DNA of 64,000 nt from Gymnopus androsaceus JB14 (taxonomy: Eukaryota > Basidiomycota > Agaricomycetes > Agaricales > Omphalotaceae). The notes under the pieces are model-generated. The model had not been told where the DNA came from, ran no database searches, and saw nothing but the letters and a program-made list of their open reading frames with translations. This document shows positions 10,890 through 22,416 of the stretch, in pieces. Position numbers and translations under genes: made by a program. The stretch's first letter is position 1. Each line of letters starts with the position of its first letter. Where the stretch lies: the NCBI GenBank assembly GCA_009733575.1, contig ML769430.1, forward strand, positions 62,001-126,000. The letters run 5' to 3'.

Positions 10890-12383
10890 TCAATAGACCG
10901 AATGAGGACTTGCATCGACCTTGACCTTCCCGGCATTAAAGTCTCCTATTTCCACATCCGGAAAGCATTTTATATCACCCGCAACATCAAGGAATCCCAT
11001 CTTGTCCGGTTCTAAACCATGACACGGCAAGTTCGAAGAATCACCAGGTCTTTTATTTTCTGCACTCTCGAAGGGCGGGGCAAGAGGATATACTCGTCCT
11101 TCGCCAATGACAGAGTTTCTCCACACCACCTGATCCCTGACATCTACACAGACCTGACGACGGAGCGTAACGCCCAATGAGATGAATTTATTGGAATCTT
11201 CTGGCGGTGGTCTTTGCATGGTTGATGCGGGAAATACGCGCGCGGGGGAAGAAAGTGGAGAAAGTCTCTCCTCAGAGTTTCCACCGTCAACATGCTCTAA
11301 TCGGAGATGTGAGTACAGTACTTGTAAGGAAGATATAGGTCCAGTGAGTTGAATGTGGAAAGGCATCTCGTCAACTAGGTTGAATCTTTGTCTGGAGTGT
11401 ATGAAAATCTGGGCCAAAAAGGTGGTTAGTACTGTCTTTGCATGGGTGAATAAGTGCCCGCCAACCTGGACTTCTATAGGATCTAGTTTAGAGGAATCGC
11501 GAGCCTTTAAAATGGCTGTCTTCTCAAACCAAGCCTCTGGTGCTGTTTTGATTGTTTCATAAAACAATGCGCATACACCCCGATTGTCATAGTGGTCCAG
11601 GGATATTAGAGGCTCTGAAGGCTGGCTTCGAGGAAGATACTTGAAATGTACGGAGAATCTGGAAACTTGTTCAACGACTTCAAAAATGACGAAAGAGTTT
11701 ACAGCGAACAAACGATTTATTTCTATTCCACAAAGGACCGCGAGTCAGCATGACTACCTTTATAGAGTATGAGCCTACGTCAGAGTTGGTAAGAAGGGAA
11801 TTAGATCAAGGTATCAATGAGCGTACATTGAGAAAACAAGCCAGGAATTCCTGTTAATGATATTTTATGCGAAGGAGGGAGAGGAAATTCTTTTCCTTCT
11901 TCTCGGAAAGTCGATGGGAGTATGAATGAAAATTCGAGGGTTTCAGGACAGGATGGCCCGTCGCGTGTTTTGTTCCAAAGCTCGTAGCTTTCATCAATTA
12001 CTTTAACGGTGCTTGAAGCTGAGTTTCGGCCGAAGACACTCAACTTCAGTTTTGCTTCAATCTAAAGGAAAATAAGCCCATGTTTGTATAAAAAGCGCGA
12101 AAGTTACCTTCAGTGTAACCTGGAGAAGGAGATTCAAGTCAGCTGTACTCTTGAGGCCAATTGTTCCAAAGATAAGGCCCTGTTGGTGATACACGGGAGT
12201 TTCAATGTCTTCATTCTGCTCCTGCATGGTCACCGTAACATTACCACAGTGGCAGCGCGCAGTGAAGGATGCAGTCGGAGTATGATAGACACGGGTGGCA
12301 GCAAGCATCTCTTCTCCATTATTCACTCGGACAGAGTAGAAGGGGGGCGGGGAAGACACGCTATAACACGGAAGAGAGTCCAT
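10890..12383 (-). CDS. arrestin-like protein (arrestin N-terminal fold)
   Basis: Predicted cytosolic protein of the fungal arrestin-like group; known alpha-arrestins are adaptors in endocytosis and signalling. Exon 1 (12108-12383) starts MDSLPCYSVSSPPPFYSVRV and holds the strand pattern FTARCHCGNVTVTMQEQNED and VYHQQGLIFGTIGL. Exon 2 (11827-12061) has IDESYELWNKT, CPETLEFSFILPSTF, FPLPPSHKISL and IPGLFSQ, all family hallmarks. Next comes CSYSIK (from 11774), then KYLPRSQPSEP and a long C-terminal exon to 10890 containing PFHIQLTGPISSLQ. The frame changes between about 11720 and 11650 and I could not find an intron longer than 37 nt that repairs it. Either a very short intron or a frameshift lies there, so the gene may be damaged. 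Confidence 0.7.
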
Positions 12384-13296
12384 CGACGGCTGGCTGAGAG
12401 TCCAGAATGCGAGATATTTCTTGAGTCACCTAGATATAATATAGACGACTTAGAATCAAGAGGCTTAGTCAAAGGACTCAACGTTCCAGGGCTGACGGCC
12501 AATCATATGATAGACTTTTCTGACTCGAAAATATTGAAGTGCCCCACAACAGTAATCGGGGTGGAGAGATTGCCGTTACTGCATTCTGGAGCCAGTGAAA
12601 ATCTAGAGGAGAGGGAATATATATTGGCGCAGTCCCGAATCACCTATATATGTATCATTGGAAGAGGAAAGAGCGGAAACGGAACTCCACCTGATGGCAC
12701 CACAAAGACCACGGAATTGAGACGGAAGGAGAAGAATTTTATGGGGCGCAGTGCTTAGAAACTGCCCACAAACATCTCATAACAGCAGCAGGAGGGAAGC
12801 GATAATACTGTACCAAGGAGCAACCTGCAAACCTTCGCTGAGTGTAAACCCAAACCAAAGCGACAAGTAAAATGAATAGGAATAAAAATAAAATGTCGCG
12901 GTACGTCGTGGAACCCAACTAGCACAATTCCGTGTTCCTGAAGAAATCCCGCTCATTCCCTCTCTCGGCGCAAAAACCTCTTTTCTCAAAAACAAAAAAG
13001 TACAACAAGGCTTGAAACTAGCCGTAATCACCATGAACAAGAGGACACTGATGATTATGGCTGGGAAAAGAGGGAGGAGGCGAATCAGCTACGTCGGAGA
13101 TAAACAAAAGAAAATAAATGCTTTACTCTATAACAGTAACTCTTCCCAGCCTCTCTTCCCCGGATTCAACCTAATCAGATATCGGCCGGGCCATACGCCA
13201 TGTACGTGAAATTTGGGATTGCTGTTGTCGGAAGCGCTGTTGAAGAGGGCGAGGGGAGAGATCCTGGATGATGGAGACGTTAAGCCCTGAGGGTAG
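12384..13296. other. intergenic, upstream of the arrestin-like gene
   Basis: Contains the promoter side of the minus-strand arrestin-like gene. A minus-strand open frame at 12777-13040 is hydrophobic at its end but shows no family feature and is not called. Confidence 0.4.
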
Positions 13297-13810
13297 AGGA
13301 CCTCGGAAACTCCCCCAAACTTTCTCCAGAATGGCGTATTTTAGGTCGTGATTTTGGCGATTTTCCCGTCCGATTATAGCGTATAAACATCTGCTTCCCT
13401 GTCCTAATATAGCATACTATAGGTTGGCGCTGACACGCGAAACCGAAATTTTGCGACCGAAGAAGCATGGCAAAGCTGAAGACGCACAACGTTGAAGTGC
13501 TGAAGTGCAGCCAGAAAAAGCTTACAAGTAGAAGTCTAATACATATAAAATAATAAGTACCTTTGCTTCGTGATCCCATCATCATTAGATTATATGCTCT
13601 TCACAAGAGATGAGTTGGATGACATCAAGGTGTTTAGGTCGTTTTTAACATAGAAGCCTGTAGGAGCGCTCAGGATTTTTTCAGGATTTTCTTTTCCTTT
13701 TTTTCACGTGACCGCCCCTGTCCGAAATAGCGCATTTGAGGTCAAAATCATAGCTTATTTCAAGGTACTTGGCCGGACAAGGTCTGATAGTAAGTAGTTT
13801 CCGAGGTCCT
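13297..13810. mobile_element. hAT-like MITE, copy 2 (older)
   Basis: 514 bp with inverted ends AGGACCTCGGAAACT and AGTTTCCGAGGTCCT, which are variants of the ends of the MITE at 6803-7231. The interior shares the family words, for example AATAGCGCATTTGAGGTCAA and GGCCGGACAAGG. Flanks GAGGGTAG and GGTTGTAG agree at 5 of 8 positions, as expected for a decayed 8-bp duplication. Confidence 0.75.
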
Positions 13811-15238
13811 GGTTGTAGATGAAAGCTCAGAGAAGCGGATCTCTGGGGGCTTCTCGTGACGTGGAGAAGGCGCTTATCAAATTTCTCTTCATCATCCATT
13901 CGAGTAACGTGGGACCGGAACAAGACTCTGCCAGCTCTTAGACTCGAACCAGTCGCCGTGTAAAGACTTTAGGTGATAAAGGATCAAAGTATTAGCGAAG
14001 TGATTCCGCACATCACGTCTCTGCAGCAGGGAGTGGTTCGAGTCTAACCAGCTCTATGCCCGTTCGGAAAGCCTCCGGATTGTGGGAGTTTCTTTCGGTC
14101 TCTTTGCTTCAAATTCCTGACCACCATGTATGCTGAAGTAACGAGTCTGTAGAGTTCAGAACCTAGGCCTAAAGCAGTGCCCTCTAGGAGGCTGCTTTAG
14201 GCCTATTCAGAACCAGTGAGTTTCGAGATCATTACTAGCATCAGTCGATGGTCCCCGTCTATCTCTCCCGGCTTTAGTTGGACATAGGGTCAAGGACTGC
14301 CTTGATGGACCCCTGGCGCTCACTGTTTCTCCCCAATCAGACACCTCTTGCTGCTGTTCACCATCCGCAACTTGTTTCTAATATCATTGATCTTGAATCT
14401 GCTTAAGTTCTGCCCCATCCTCGCTCAATACACAGTCTCTCGGTGTTCACGCTATTTGGGGCTCGCTTGCGATCAGTCAATGGTGTTTGCGGTAAAGCGA
14501 TTGTAATTTTGATTACGGGTCTGTCTTCAGTCCTGTTGGTCGTCCCGTGGCTGCAATGAATTTGGTTCGTCGGTTACTACGATGAGGAATCTAGCAGGCA
14601 AGCTAACGAAGGGAACATCTCGTTTATCCCTCTAAAGGGCGTAATGCGCTTGTGGACGTTCACCTGGTCGTTATCATTCCAATGATCGCAGACGGCTTGG
14701 TCGCGAGCGTTCTGCTTCTGATCTCGTTCCAGCTCTTGCTCTCCTCGGACTATCCTAGTCGCTAGGATGGATCCTACCCTATTGACATTCGATGCCACCC
14801 ACCCTCTGGCTAAACTTGGTATCCCTAACCAGCCTAGCCTCAGTACACTGATCAGTTGAAACGCTGGATCCCAAATGACTCCAAGCCTTCCCTGCTCGCT
14901 ATCGTGTCTACTCTGCTTCGACTATGGTATGGTCATGAAAAGTTCACAATCGAACGAATCCTGGATTCTAGGGAACGTGGCCTACGAAGTAATCTGATGG
15001 TGAGTATCATTGTTCATACGGCGTTTACACCCACCTCATAAATTCATAGTTTAACGGAATAATACAAGATATTGCTATCACGAGCCCCCCGACGCACCCT
15101 CACTGTCCTCACCACCGTATAACAGCAGGAAAAGATGCTTGATAAAGGCTTTGAAACTGAAAGGAACATGAATGCGTATGCTTGTGCTTCTCAGGCTGCT
15201 ACCTTGAGTACATTTCTAAGCATTAATAAGATGTATAC
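13811..15238. other. intergenic with decayed coding-like stretches and small inverted repeats
   Basis: A hairpin with a 13-bp stem (AGGCCTAAAGCAG with its inverse) is at 14165-14202. A pair of inverted words around ACTCGAACC (13940) and GGTTCGAGT (14035) is about 100 bp apart. Protein-like fragments in several frames at 14300-15040, for example VVIIPMIADGLVASVLLLIS, suggest a dead membrane-protein gene, but stops are frequent and no family was recognised. Confidence 0.35.
14165..14202. repeat. short hairpin
   Basis: Perfect 13-bp inverted repeat AGGCCTAAAGCAG around a 12-nt centre. No function is apparent. Confidence 0.6.
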
Positions 15239-16680
15239 TTACTCGGGTTTTATCTCCTGCCATAGTTTTCCAAATCTTTGCTGGAATAAACGCTCAATAT
15301 GACCAACCTGCTTGTGTAAAAGATGTTTGCGCTTACCATTTCAAACGACCAACCTTCTTCGAGCGAAGAAGCCGATCTATGGATCAACTGTCGGACTTCT
15401 TTCACTGAATCTTCATACTCTTTTTGATACACCCGTCGATCTTGCCCATTCCGGCGAATGCGCCTTCCTTTGATTGCAGTTATGCATGCATGGTCGTGGA
15501 CCTTTATGCCATACCGATCGAAAATTTCTTTATTTTGCTCCCACCAACTTTCCATGTCAGGCTCGTGGTTTTCTAGTCCTGTAATGATGCACACAATTGG
15601 CACACCCTTGCAAATCTTTTGGGAGAAAACCTTGTAGTTCTTCGCCACGACTTCGGTGATACGAGGTACTCGAATACACAGAACGAGTAAATGAATCCGC
15701 ATACCCTGGCTACTGAACTGGAAGAGAAGAGATTCAAGCGTTTTTTTGGCTGCTTTAGATGAAAGTGATTGTCCTTCATCGAGACCTGCAGTGTCGTAAG
15801 CATAATAGTTGGTTTCCTCGATTACAACCGGGTAGAATTCTGATGTGAATGTCACGGGGTGTGCTGCACTGGACACAGTGGCTTTCTTCGAAGATGGTGG
15901 AAGAAGCATATTGACGATTGAGCTTTTTCCACTGCCAGTAGCCCCGAAAAAAAGTACACCGCACGCTACGTTTTATCAGAGATCAGCACTGATAGTAAAC
16001 AATGATATGACGATCAGTTACCTTCACTTCTTTCTTCGCTATAATCCTCAGTATAATCCTCGCTTGGGATCTGAACCACTGATTCCCTAAGACTGACAGC
16101 TCTACTGGTACGACGAGAAGCCGGCCGACTAGTACGACGAGCTTGAATTCGAAGAGGTTCATGTATTACTTATTCCGGTGACAATTTTGAAGTAGCTATT
16201 CCGACTCACCTCTTAGTCTTTGGTCTGGCATGTAAGTTCCTGAGTGCGAATTCAGGTTGCCAGTATATATACCTGCAGAGCGGCAAAATCCGAGGTTCAA
16301 TTGCTTGAAAGCTAAAGCGCCGATCCAGCATGCACTTCGCATTTCCTGGATGATCTGCCCAGCCGTAAAATGCCTCTGATAATGATTCTTGATTCTGAAC
16401 GACATCGATTGTTTCATTTGCCTTGAAGCGTCCTTGCACAAGTACACTACTACGTGCGAAGCGCAAGGCATCGATTGATTCACTGTCAAATGAAAAAGGA
16501 TGTCGCATGAGGTGTTGGTGCCGTGTTTCGTTCACGAAGGTGGCATGGGGTTTAATTGATTTGAGCATGCCACCCAAGCGGTAAGTTTCGTCATTCATGA
16601 ATCGGACTGGAGGTGTCTGTATGTCGAAGGTGTGGCCCACTGCCACAAAATATTTAGAAAAATTGTAACTCGCACTGATC
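15239..16680 (-). CDS. P-loop GTPase A with an N-terminal extension
   Basis: Member of the fungal AIG1/septin-like G-domain group. Exons in phase: 16210-16680, 16022-16128, 15337-15965 and 15239-15280. The G domain shows G1 GATGSGKSSIVN, G3 DTAGLDEG and TGLEN where classical GTPases have NKxD; WWEQNKEIFDRYGI and ITAIKGR follow, shared with GTPases B and C. The tail after the last intron is only QRFGKLWQEIKPE, lacking the CWKW tail of B and C. Unlike them it has about 190 residues before the P-loop (ISASYNFSKYFVAVGHTFDI ... ARPKTK, then an S/R- and E-rich linker), which I cannot assign to a family. A further 5' exon ending at 16725 (...IPGIVNAK) is possible after a 44-nt intron, so the true start is open. 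The gene is divergent from GTPase B. Confidence 0.7.
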
Positions 16681-17333
16681 CTTTCAAGATTACGGAGTGT
16701 TTCGGGTTAACGTTAAATAATTACTTTGCATTGACTATTCCAGGAATGTCTGCTGGATGAAATATGCGGCTGGTTTACTATATTCTGAATCAGCATAGTC
16801 GGCAATAGCGCATATATCAGCAATCGAGCCAGTACTTGTGCAGTTGTATGCTGTATGCGAGCCTCGATAGAAAGCATTGGGAGTTTCATCCCTTGCCCTA
16901 TGTTAACTTTGATGTCTGTGCATATCCTCGGAAAGAAATAGGATATCACCGAGACATTTAATGAGAGTAACATGTAACTACCCAAAAAGCCCTTTGACAT
17001 GAGCCATTCCGATTCGGTACTTTGATCCCGGTTTTTCTGGGCTGTTGCTGGGTTGGAACAAACCTCGTAGGCGGTTGCTTGCAGGTTGGATCGCTGCGCT
17101 ATTAAGTGGTCAGGTACTTATTATAAGACTTGAGTCATGCACAATCTGGTGCCATGAGAAATTTGCAAGGCAGTATCGTTCAAGGTGCAACTTAAAGATT
17201 AAAATAGTGGTCTTCCACTTAAACTCTCTCAACATACTACTACTACTATTGGATCTTTTTTTCAGGTAGTCTATTTCCTATATCTTACCTATAAGACTCG
17301 AGTCTAATAACACTGCATAGGATAATATCTTCA
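16681..17333. other. region between divergent GTPases A and B
   Basis: Probably holds one or two more 5' exons of GTPase A on the minus strand (protein-like pieces RDETPNAFYRGSHTAYNCT near 16840-16890 and HPADIPGIVNA near 16725-16760) and the promoter of GTPase B. The exon chain is not resolved because more than one splice pattern is possible. Confidence 0.4.
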
Positions 17334-18314
17334 ATGGTCAAAAAAGCTCAGCCCTCGAAGCTTCCGAACCTGGTCGTCTTTGGCTCAACTGGCAGCGGCA
17401 AAAGTTCCGTGGTCAATATGTTGATCCAAGAACCCAACGCGAAGCGAGCAGATATATCATCTGGTGCAGTGGGGTGCACCTTTCAGAGCACCCCTTATGA
17501 CACTCACATTGGAGACAAAGCCTACAAGCTGTGGGACACCACTGGTCTTGATGAAGGAATGGAGGGGAAAGTTGTCAGTGAAAAGGCTCTGCACAATCTT
17601 TGTGTTCTCATCCAACAGCTTTCACGGGACAAGAGTGGAGTATCTCTCCTTGTGTTTGTTATGAGGGGCCCCAGAATTACCGAAGCAGTCACAAACAACT
17701 ATCACACTTTTTACAATGGCTTTTGCGAGAAGAAGGTTCCGGTTGTGATTGTTATCACAGGGATGGAAAACGAGGAAGACATGGATAGTTGGTGGGACGA
17801 TAATAAACGCGCATTCGAGAAACAAGATATGCAGTTTCAAGGAACTGCTTGCATCACTGCGATCAGGGGGAGGAAGGAGGCCAATTACCCGCACGGAATA
17901 CATGCAGCTGCATACGAACAGTCCATTCGTAAGGTCAGAGAACTGATCATCACTAATTGTGCAGAAAAAGGGTGGAATAAGGTGATATTTCAATGTTAGA
18001 GTCCGTGCCGTCTCGAAACTTACAGTGTAATGTAGAAACCCGAGAGTTGGGCTATCACGTGCTGGAAATGGACTCGCAAGGCTTTCAAGGCGCTCAAACC
18101 TTACAATGCGAACAAGGCCGCCAAAGAAGTTAAGGGGGCTGTCTGGGGAGTCGAGGATGCCGCTGGGTCAGAGACCACTATCGATTCTGATGTGGACTCA
18201 GATGTATGGACTGGGAAGGCTTTCAAACCTTCCAACGCAAGCAAGGTTACCAAAGGAGTTAAGGGGGTCGCCAAGAGAGCTGAGGAGACCATCACGGATT
18301 CTGACGTGGAGTGA
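17334..18314 (+). CDS. P-loop GTPase B with a repeated C-terminal tail
   Basis: Two exons, 17334-17981 and 18036-18314, give about 308 residues; the ATG is the first in frame. G1 is FGSTGSGKSSVVNM, G3 DTTGLDEG, and TGMENEEDMDSWW occupies the G4 region. The splice uses the AG at 18035, because this gives KPESWAITCWKW, matching SPKKWALACWKW in GTPase C; the AG 15 nt earlier would lead to a stop. The tail carries two imperfect repeats (KAFKALKPYNANKAAKEVKG and KAFKPSNASKVTKGVKG), each followed by an acidic DSDV block, absent in C. No membrane segment is seen. The cellular role is unknown; related fungal families are expanded and poorly studied. Confidence 0.85.
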
Positions 18315-18738
18315 GATGCTGAGTCGACTTAAATTAATTCGGTAGGTCTGGAATTTGATCTTTGCGATACTCAGTGGTATTGACAAGTGATATAGTTTCC
18401 AGGGCAAGCTGAAATATTCCGCGAGGAAGCAAGAAAGCGTATTACACGGCACGGTCCCTAGACAGGAACGGTTCTGGAGTATAAACGACGCAGCACGAGT
18501 CGCTGTAGGCCAGTTGACGCAGAAAAAAAGCCGAGCTCACGATTCGATGTCCGCGGTAGAATAATCCTCTGTCGATCAGAGCTGTGGATAATCGATGTGT
18601 AATGGATTCTGTCTATAAAGCTCATAGATATGTTAATCTTATGAGTTAACCTCAGTTCGGCCACGATAACTGTGTCAAAAGACTATTCAATTAGGGTAGC
18701 TCACAGTAGATCTAGAGTTATTTCGCGTATTTCAAGTA
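18315..18738. other. 3' flank of GTPase B
   Basis: No gene recognised. The word CCTCAGTTCGGCCACGATAA at about 18650 has a diverged relative at about 21130 (CCTCAGTTCAGACACAATAA), so one small dispersed repeat brackets the following insertion. Confidence 0.4.
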
Positions 18739-18854
18739 TTTCGGACTTGAGTGAGGCTGTTCTCGTCGTGCGATTTCAACTTCGACAGTGACGAGTATTC
18801 CAAATACTTATGTTGAAATCGCATGACGAGAACAGCCTCACTTAAGTCTGAAAT
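18739..18854. repeat. small foldback element
   Basis: Inverted arms of about 43 bp (left arm contains GTGAGGCTGTTCTCGTCGTG; right arm its inverse) separated by about 30 bp. It looks like a MITE, but I could not define a target duplication. Confidence 0.6.
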
Positions 18855-19307
18855 CCTCCTTTCCAAAATATTCAGACTGCCAATGATTATATTTTAGCTA
18901 GGCTAAAGTACTGTGAGAAATGAATTATTTCAGCACATAAGATGTTCTTTTTTTGTACAAGTATATAAAATAAATATTTCAATGAACTTACAAAGAAATT
19001 TCATTCAGACCCTCTGACCGGACAGCAAAAGGCAATCTTTCAGTGGAAAATTGGATTGTTGTTCAAAAGAATTACTTTCACTCTTATTGTGAAAGCAGGG
19101 CTTTCAACCACATTGAAAATTTGAAATTATTGTTTCCAGAGTCCAATTGAAAGCTTTTCTTTCACATGTCTGTATAAAGTTCCAAATTCAGTATGTTGGA
19201 ATTTAATTTATTCATCACTCTATTGAAATTTTGTGTAGTGATTGAAATAATCAATTTCCCATCTGAATCATAATTATTGGTGGTGTGACTCAAAATACAC
19301 AATATAC

Positions 19308-21018
19308 AGTGGCGGCGCTTAATAATGCAACACACGAAATTTGGCCATATCTTGCTCAGTTCTTGACCAATTTCTTAGGCCTAAGTTGTGGACTTAAACT
19401 TTCATATGTGTAGTAAATGATTCCAACCATAAAAAGTACCAAATTTAGTAAGACAGGGAAAACACAAACTCGACAAAGATCACATGATCCAATGTAAGTG
19501 TCCAAATTTGGAAATTCCTCAAGAAAATCAGAGAAAATCTTGTATATAATGCTCCCCTCCCCTGGGATTGTGTACGGGACCTAGCATTTTGAGATATAAT
19601 GTCATATGTATGGAATCTCAGAGGAATAAGCTTCACAGTGTTATTTGGGTGAAGAATTAAACATACAGTCTGAAAATGAGCTAACTCTGTTAATAACTCC
19701 TTTAAAGATAGAATGTAAAGATATTTGGGTGTTTAAGAACACTCTAAAATGTGTATTCTACATTTTCATAAGTCTCATATACCGTCCCAAGTGGGGGAAA
19801 CATATTCTACGAGGTGATTTCTTGATTGTCTTCTCGTGAGAAAATTTTGAAAAACATGTTAGGAGATTCTCCTCTCCTCCAGGACTGTGTAAGATAGTCG
19901 CAGAACAGTTCCATCTGGCGTCACGTGCAGTCTCTCAACTTATGGAGCCACAACAAGGTCTTTTCTCAAAAAAATGGCCTTGGGCATTGCTAGAGACCTA
20001 TTTTCGCTAGCCATGCCCAAGGCTCTTTTTTTAAAAAATGCCCTTGTTGTTGTTCCATTGGCGATATACGTTGCGCAAAGTCATGTGACGCTGGACAAAA
20101 CTGTTTTGCCACTATCTTATAACACATAGAATTTGTAGATATAAGTCCATAGATATGGTATCCAAGAGGGATAAGCAATCCACTGCCATTTGGTTGAGGA
20201 ATTAGCTGTGCATCATCAAAATGAGCTGACTCTGCTAATAACTCTCTCAGACAGAGCATATAAGCAAGTTCAACTGGATAGGTAGACTCTAGTATGTTCA
20301 TTCTGAAATTGCTAGGTCCCATACACAGCTGCAGAGGAGGGGTGCATTATATACTAGATTTTCTTTAATTTTCTTGAGGAATTTGTCCGAATTTGGACAC
20401 TTATGTTGGATCATGTGATCTCTGTCGAGTTTGTGTTTTCCCTATCTTAACTGCACAAGAGAAATGCAAATACAACAGTAATTTGCAACCCCCCAAAACT
20501 AGAGGAGTGGGAAATTTTTTGTGGAGCTTTGAGTGAACACCAATGGATTCTCCATGAAAAATAGAATACCCTAATCTCTTACAGCTAGTGATTTGGATAA
20601 CTGGTTCCTGAGATATAGCTGATACAAAATGGCCATTTTGGGGCTTTTGGAGCAAAAATAGGCCAAAAAGGCCGAAAAGGCCTGAAATAGCATTTTTGAA
20701 ATCTCAATATCTCGGGAACCGGTCATTCAAATTACTAGGTGTAAGAGAGTAGAGTACTCTATTTTTCATGGAGAATCCATCGATGTTCACTCGAAGCTCC
20801 ACAAAAAATTTCCCACTCCTCTAGTTTTGGGGGGTTGCAAATTTGCTGTTGTATTTGCATTTCTCTTGTGCAGTTACTAAATTTGGTACTTTTTATGGTT
20901 GTAATCATCTACTAAACATATGAAAGTTTAAGTCCACAACTTAGACCTAAGGAATTGGTCAAGAACTGAGCAAGATATGGCCAAATTTTGTGTGTTGCAT
21001 TATTAAGCGCCACCACTG
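19308..21018. mobile_element. Tc1/mariner-like long-inverted-repeat element
   Basis: Ends CAGTGGCGGCGCTTAATAAT and its inverse (CAGTGGTGGCGC on the other strand), flanked by TA (19306-19307, 21019-21020). The inverted similarity runs inward for hundreds of bases (arms near 19308-19990 and 19990-21018), so the element is almost one palindrome. It carries a complete second element at 20450-20874; without that it is about 1.28 kb. No transposase frame is seen. Confidence 0.85.
20450..20874. mobile_element. nested TA-flanked palindromic MITE
   Basis: 425 bp starting ACTGCACAAGAGAAATGCAA and ending with its inverse, flanked by TA (20448-20449, 20875-20876). The other arm of the host element has an uninterrupted TCTTACTAAATTT at the matching place, so the pre-insertion site and TA duplication are seen directly. 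Confidence 0.9.
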
Positions 21019-21020
21019 TA

Positions 21021-21536
21021 ACTCTACTGTGAACTACCTTAATTGCCTATTAATCATGTAAGTTGACTATAAGCAATAAATTCCAGATGATGGACCAGGT
21101 AACTAGTGATAATTAATAAAAAAATTACCCTCAGTTCAGACACAATAAACATGTCAAAAGACTGAGGTCTTTCATAGTCAAAGTTATGGCATTGGTTTTC
21201 ACCAAATATTTCAGCTTTGACTCAAATTTCATCTTTGGGTTTCAACTTTCAACTTGAAATCACATGTTCAAGTTGAATATTTAACTTTTGGACCAACTTC
21301 AACTTTCACCTTCTATTATTTTAACTATGACTTTGGGGGATAATACTGCTACTTGTGGTCTTGCATATTTTATTAGTTATCTACAATGCATTCACTTTAC
21401 AATATATTCTATTAAAATGGTACTTAACCTATCAAGAAGAGTATGAAACAATCTGTTTAAGCAAGCCTTGTTCTTGACAGAATTTTACTGTCTCAACTTT
21501 GGAGGGATCAATCTATGGCAGGCCTGTTGGTCCCCA
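21021..21536. other. AT-rich spacer
   Basis: No gene recognised; pieces of repeats only. Confidence 0.4.
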
Positions 21537-21995
21537 CAAGAGGTGTGCAAAAAATTTTAATTATATATCATCTTGTATTTTGCTGTTAAGGTCAACAGAC
21601 CTCTCCCTCCCCTCCTGTACCTGCCTTATATGGAAGGAAGTTCCCACGGTTACATAATCAATTTGCACTGAGTTGCCCCACATTTACCCCAAACATGTCA
21701 TTTACTTTGCTAAATTTTACCATTTTAACTTGATTTTAACCAGTTGTTCAAACCTAATGAGTATCATGGGCTGAACTTGGCTAAGAACTAGTACAAGACC
21801 AAAAAAATTGTATCATCCACCAGTTCAGGCACCATGGGCTCTGCTGAATTTCCATTTTTGGGTTAACATTTTGTTTTTGGAGCCTTGCAGAGGAATTTTT
21901 CCAGTTCAGAGCCACCACAGTGTTATGCATTAGCCAGCATTACAAATTGAGATTTTCAGGAGTTCAGTGAGGTTGCATTATGCAACTGGTCAAAG

Positions 21996-22358
21996 TGTTG
22001 GAATATCAAAGGTAAATATATTCTATTGAACTATACATGGAATGCTTTCTCGTAGTCTCCACTTGTTTGTATCACCATCCCATGCACTCCACTGTTATTG
22101 TCTCGCAGACTCCACTTAGTCTCTCACCGTATCCACTTGCTCTCTCGTAATACCCACCTCGCCATATGCATAATAGCCACACATATTCACATAGTAGCCA
22201 CTTGCCCGATATATTTTTTGTACTTAGGACTGTATATAAGCTTAGGTATCATACCCTGTAATAACACCATCGTCCCCCATCGATCTGTGTGATTGTTACT
22301 ACTAAGTCCTGTGTAGACTTACTGCTGCTACTTCCTATTTAGGAACGTAACTCTAATA
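21996..22358 (+). repeat. 5' LTR of the copia element
   Basis: 363 bp, from TGTTGGAATATC to AACTCTAATA. Contains TATATAAGC at about 22215, a plausible TATA box for the element's transcript. Confidence 0.95.
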
Positions 22359-22370
22359 GGTTATGGGCCC
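22359..22370 (+). promoter_or_regulatory. primer binding site, possibly for a half-molecule of initiator tRNA-Met
   Basis: GGTTATGGGCCC directly follows the 5' LTR. Its complement GGGCCCATAACC fits a CAU anticodon stem-loop of initiator tRNA-Met, not a tRNA 3' end. Drosophila copia and yeast Ty5 are known to prime from such internal tRNA sequence. Confidence 0.6.
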
Positions 22371-22416
22371 CGGCCTTAACCATTGACACATTTATTTGTA
22401 GACATAACTTTTGTTG

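Noticed and set aside
12084..12758. Open frame of 224 codons on the plus strand
   Set aside because: Its left part is antisense to conserved arrestin-like exon 1, and its sequence shows no family feature.
13940..14060. tRNA T-arm-like words GGTTCGAGT on both strands
   Set aside because: No A box, anticodon arm or acceptor stem could be fitted on either strand.
18035..18035. Earlier acceptor at 18025 for GTPase B intron
   Set aside because: Using it leads to a stop and loses the CWKW tail shared with GTPase C.
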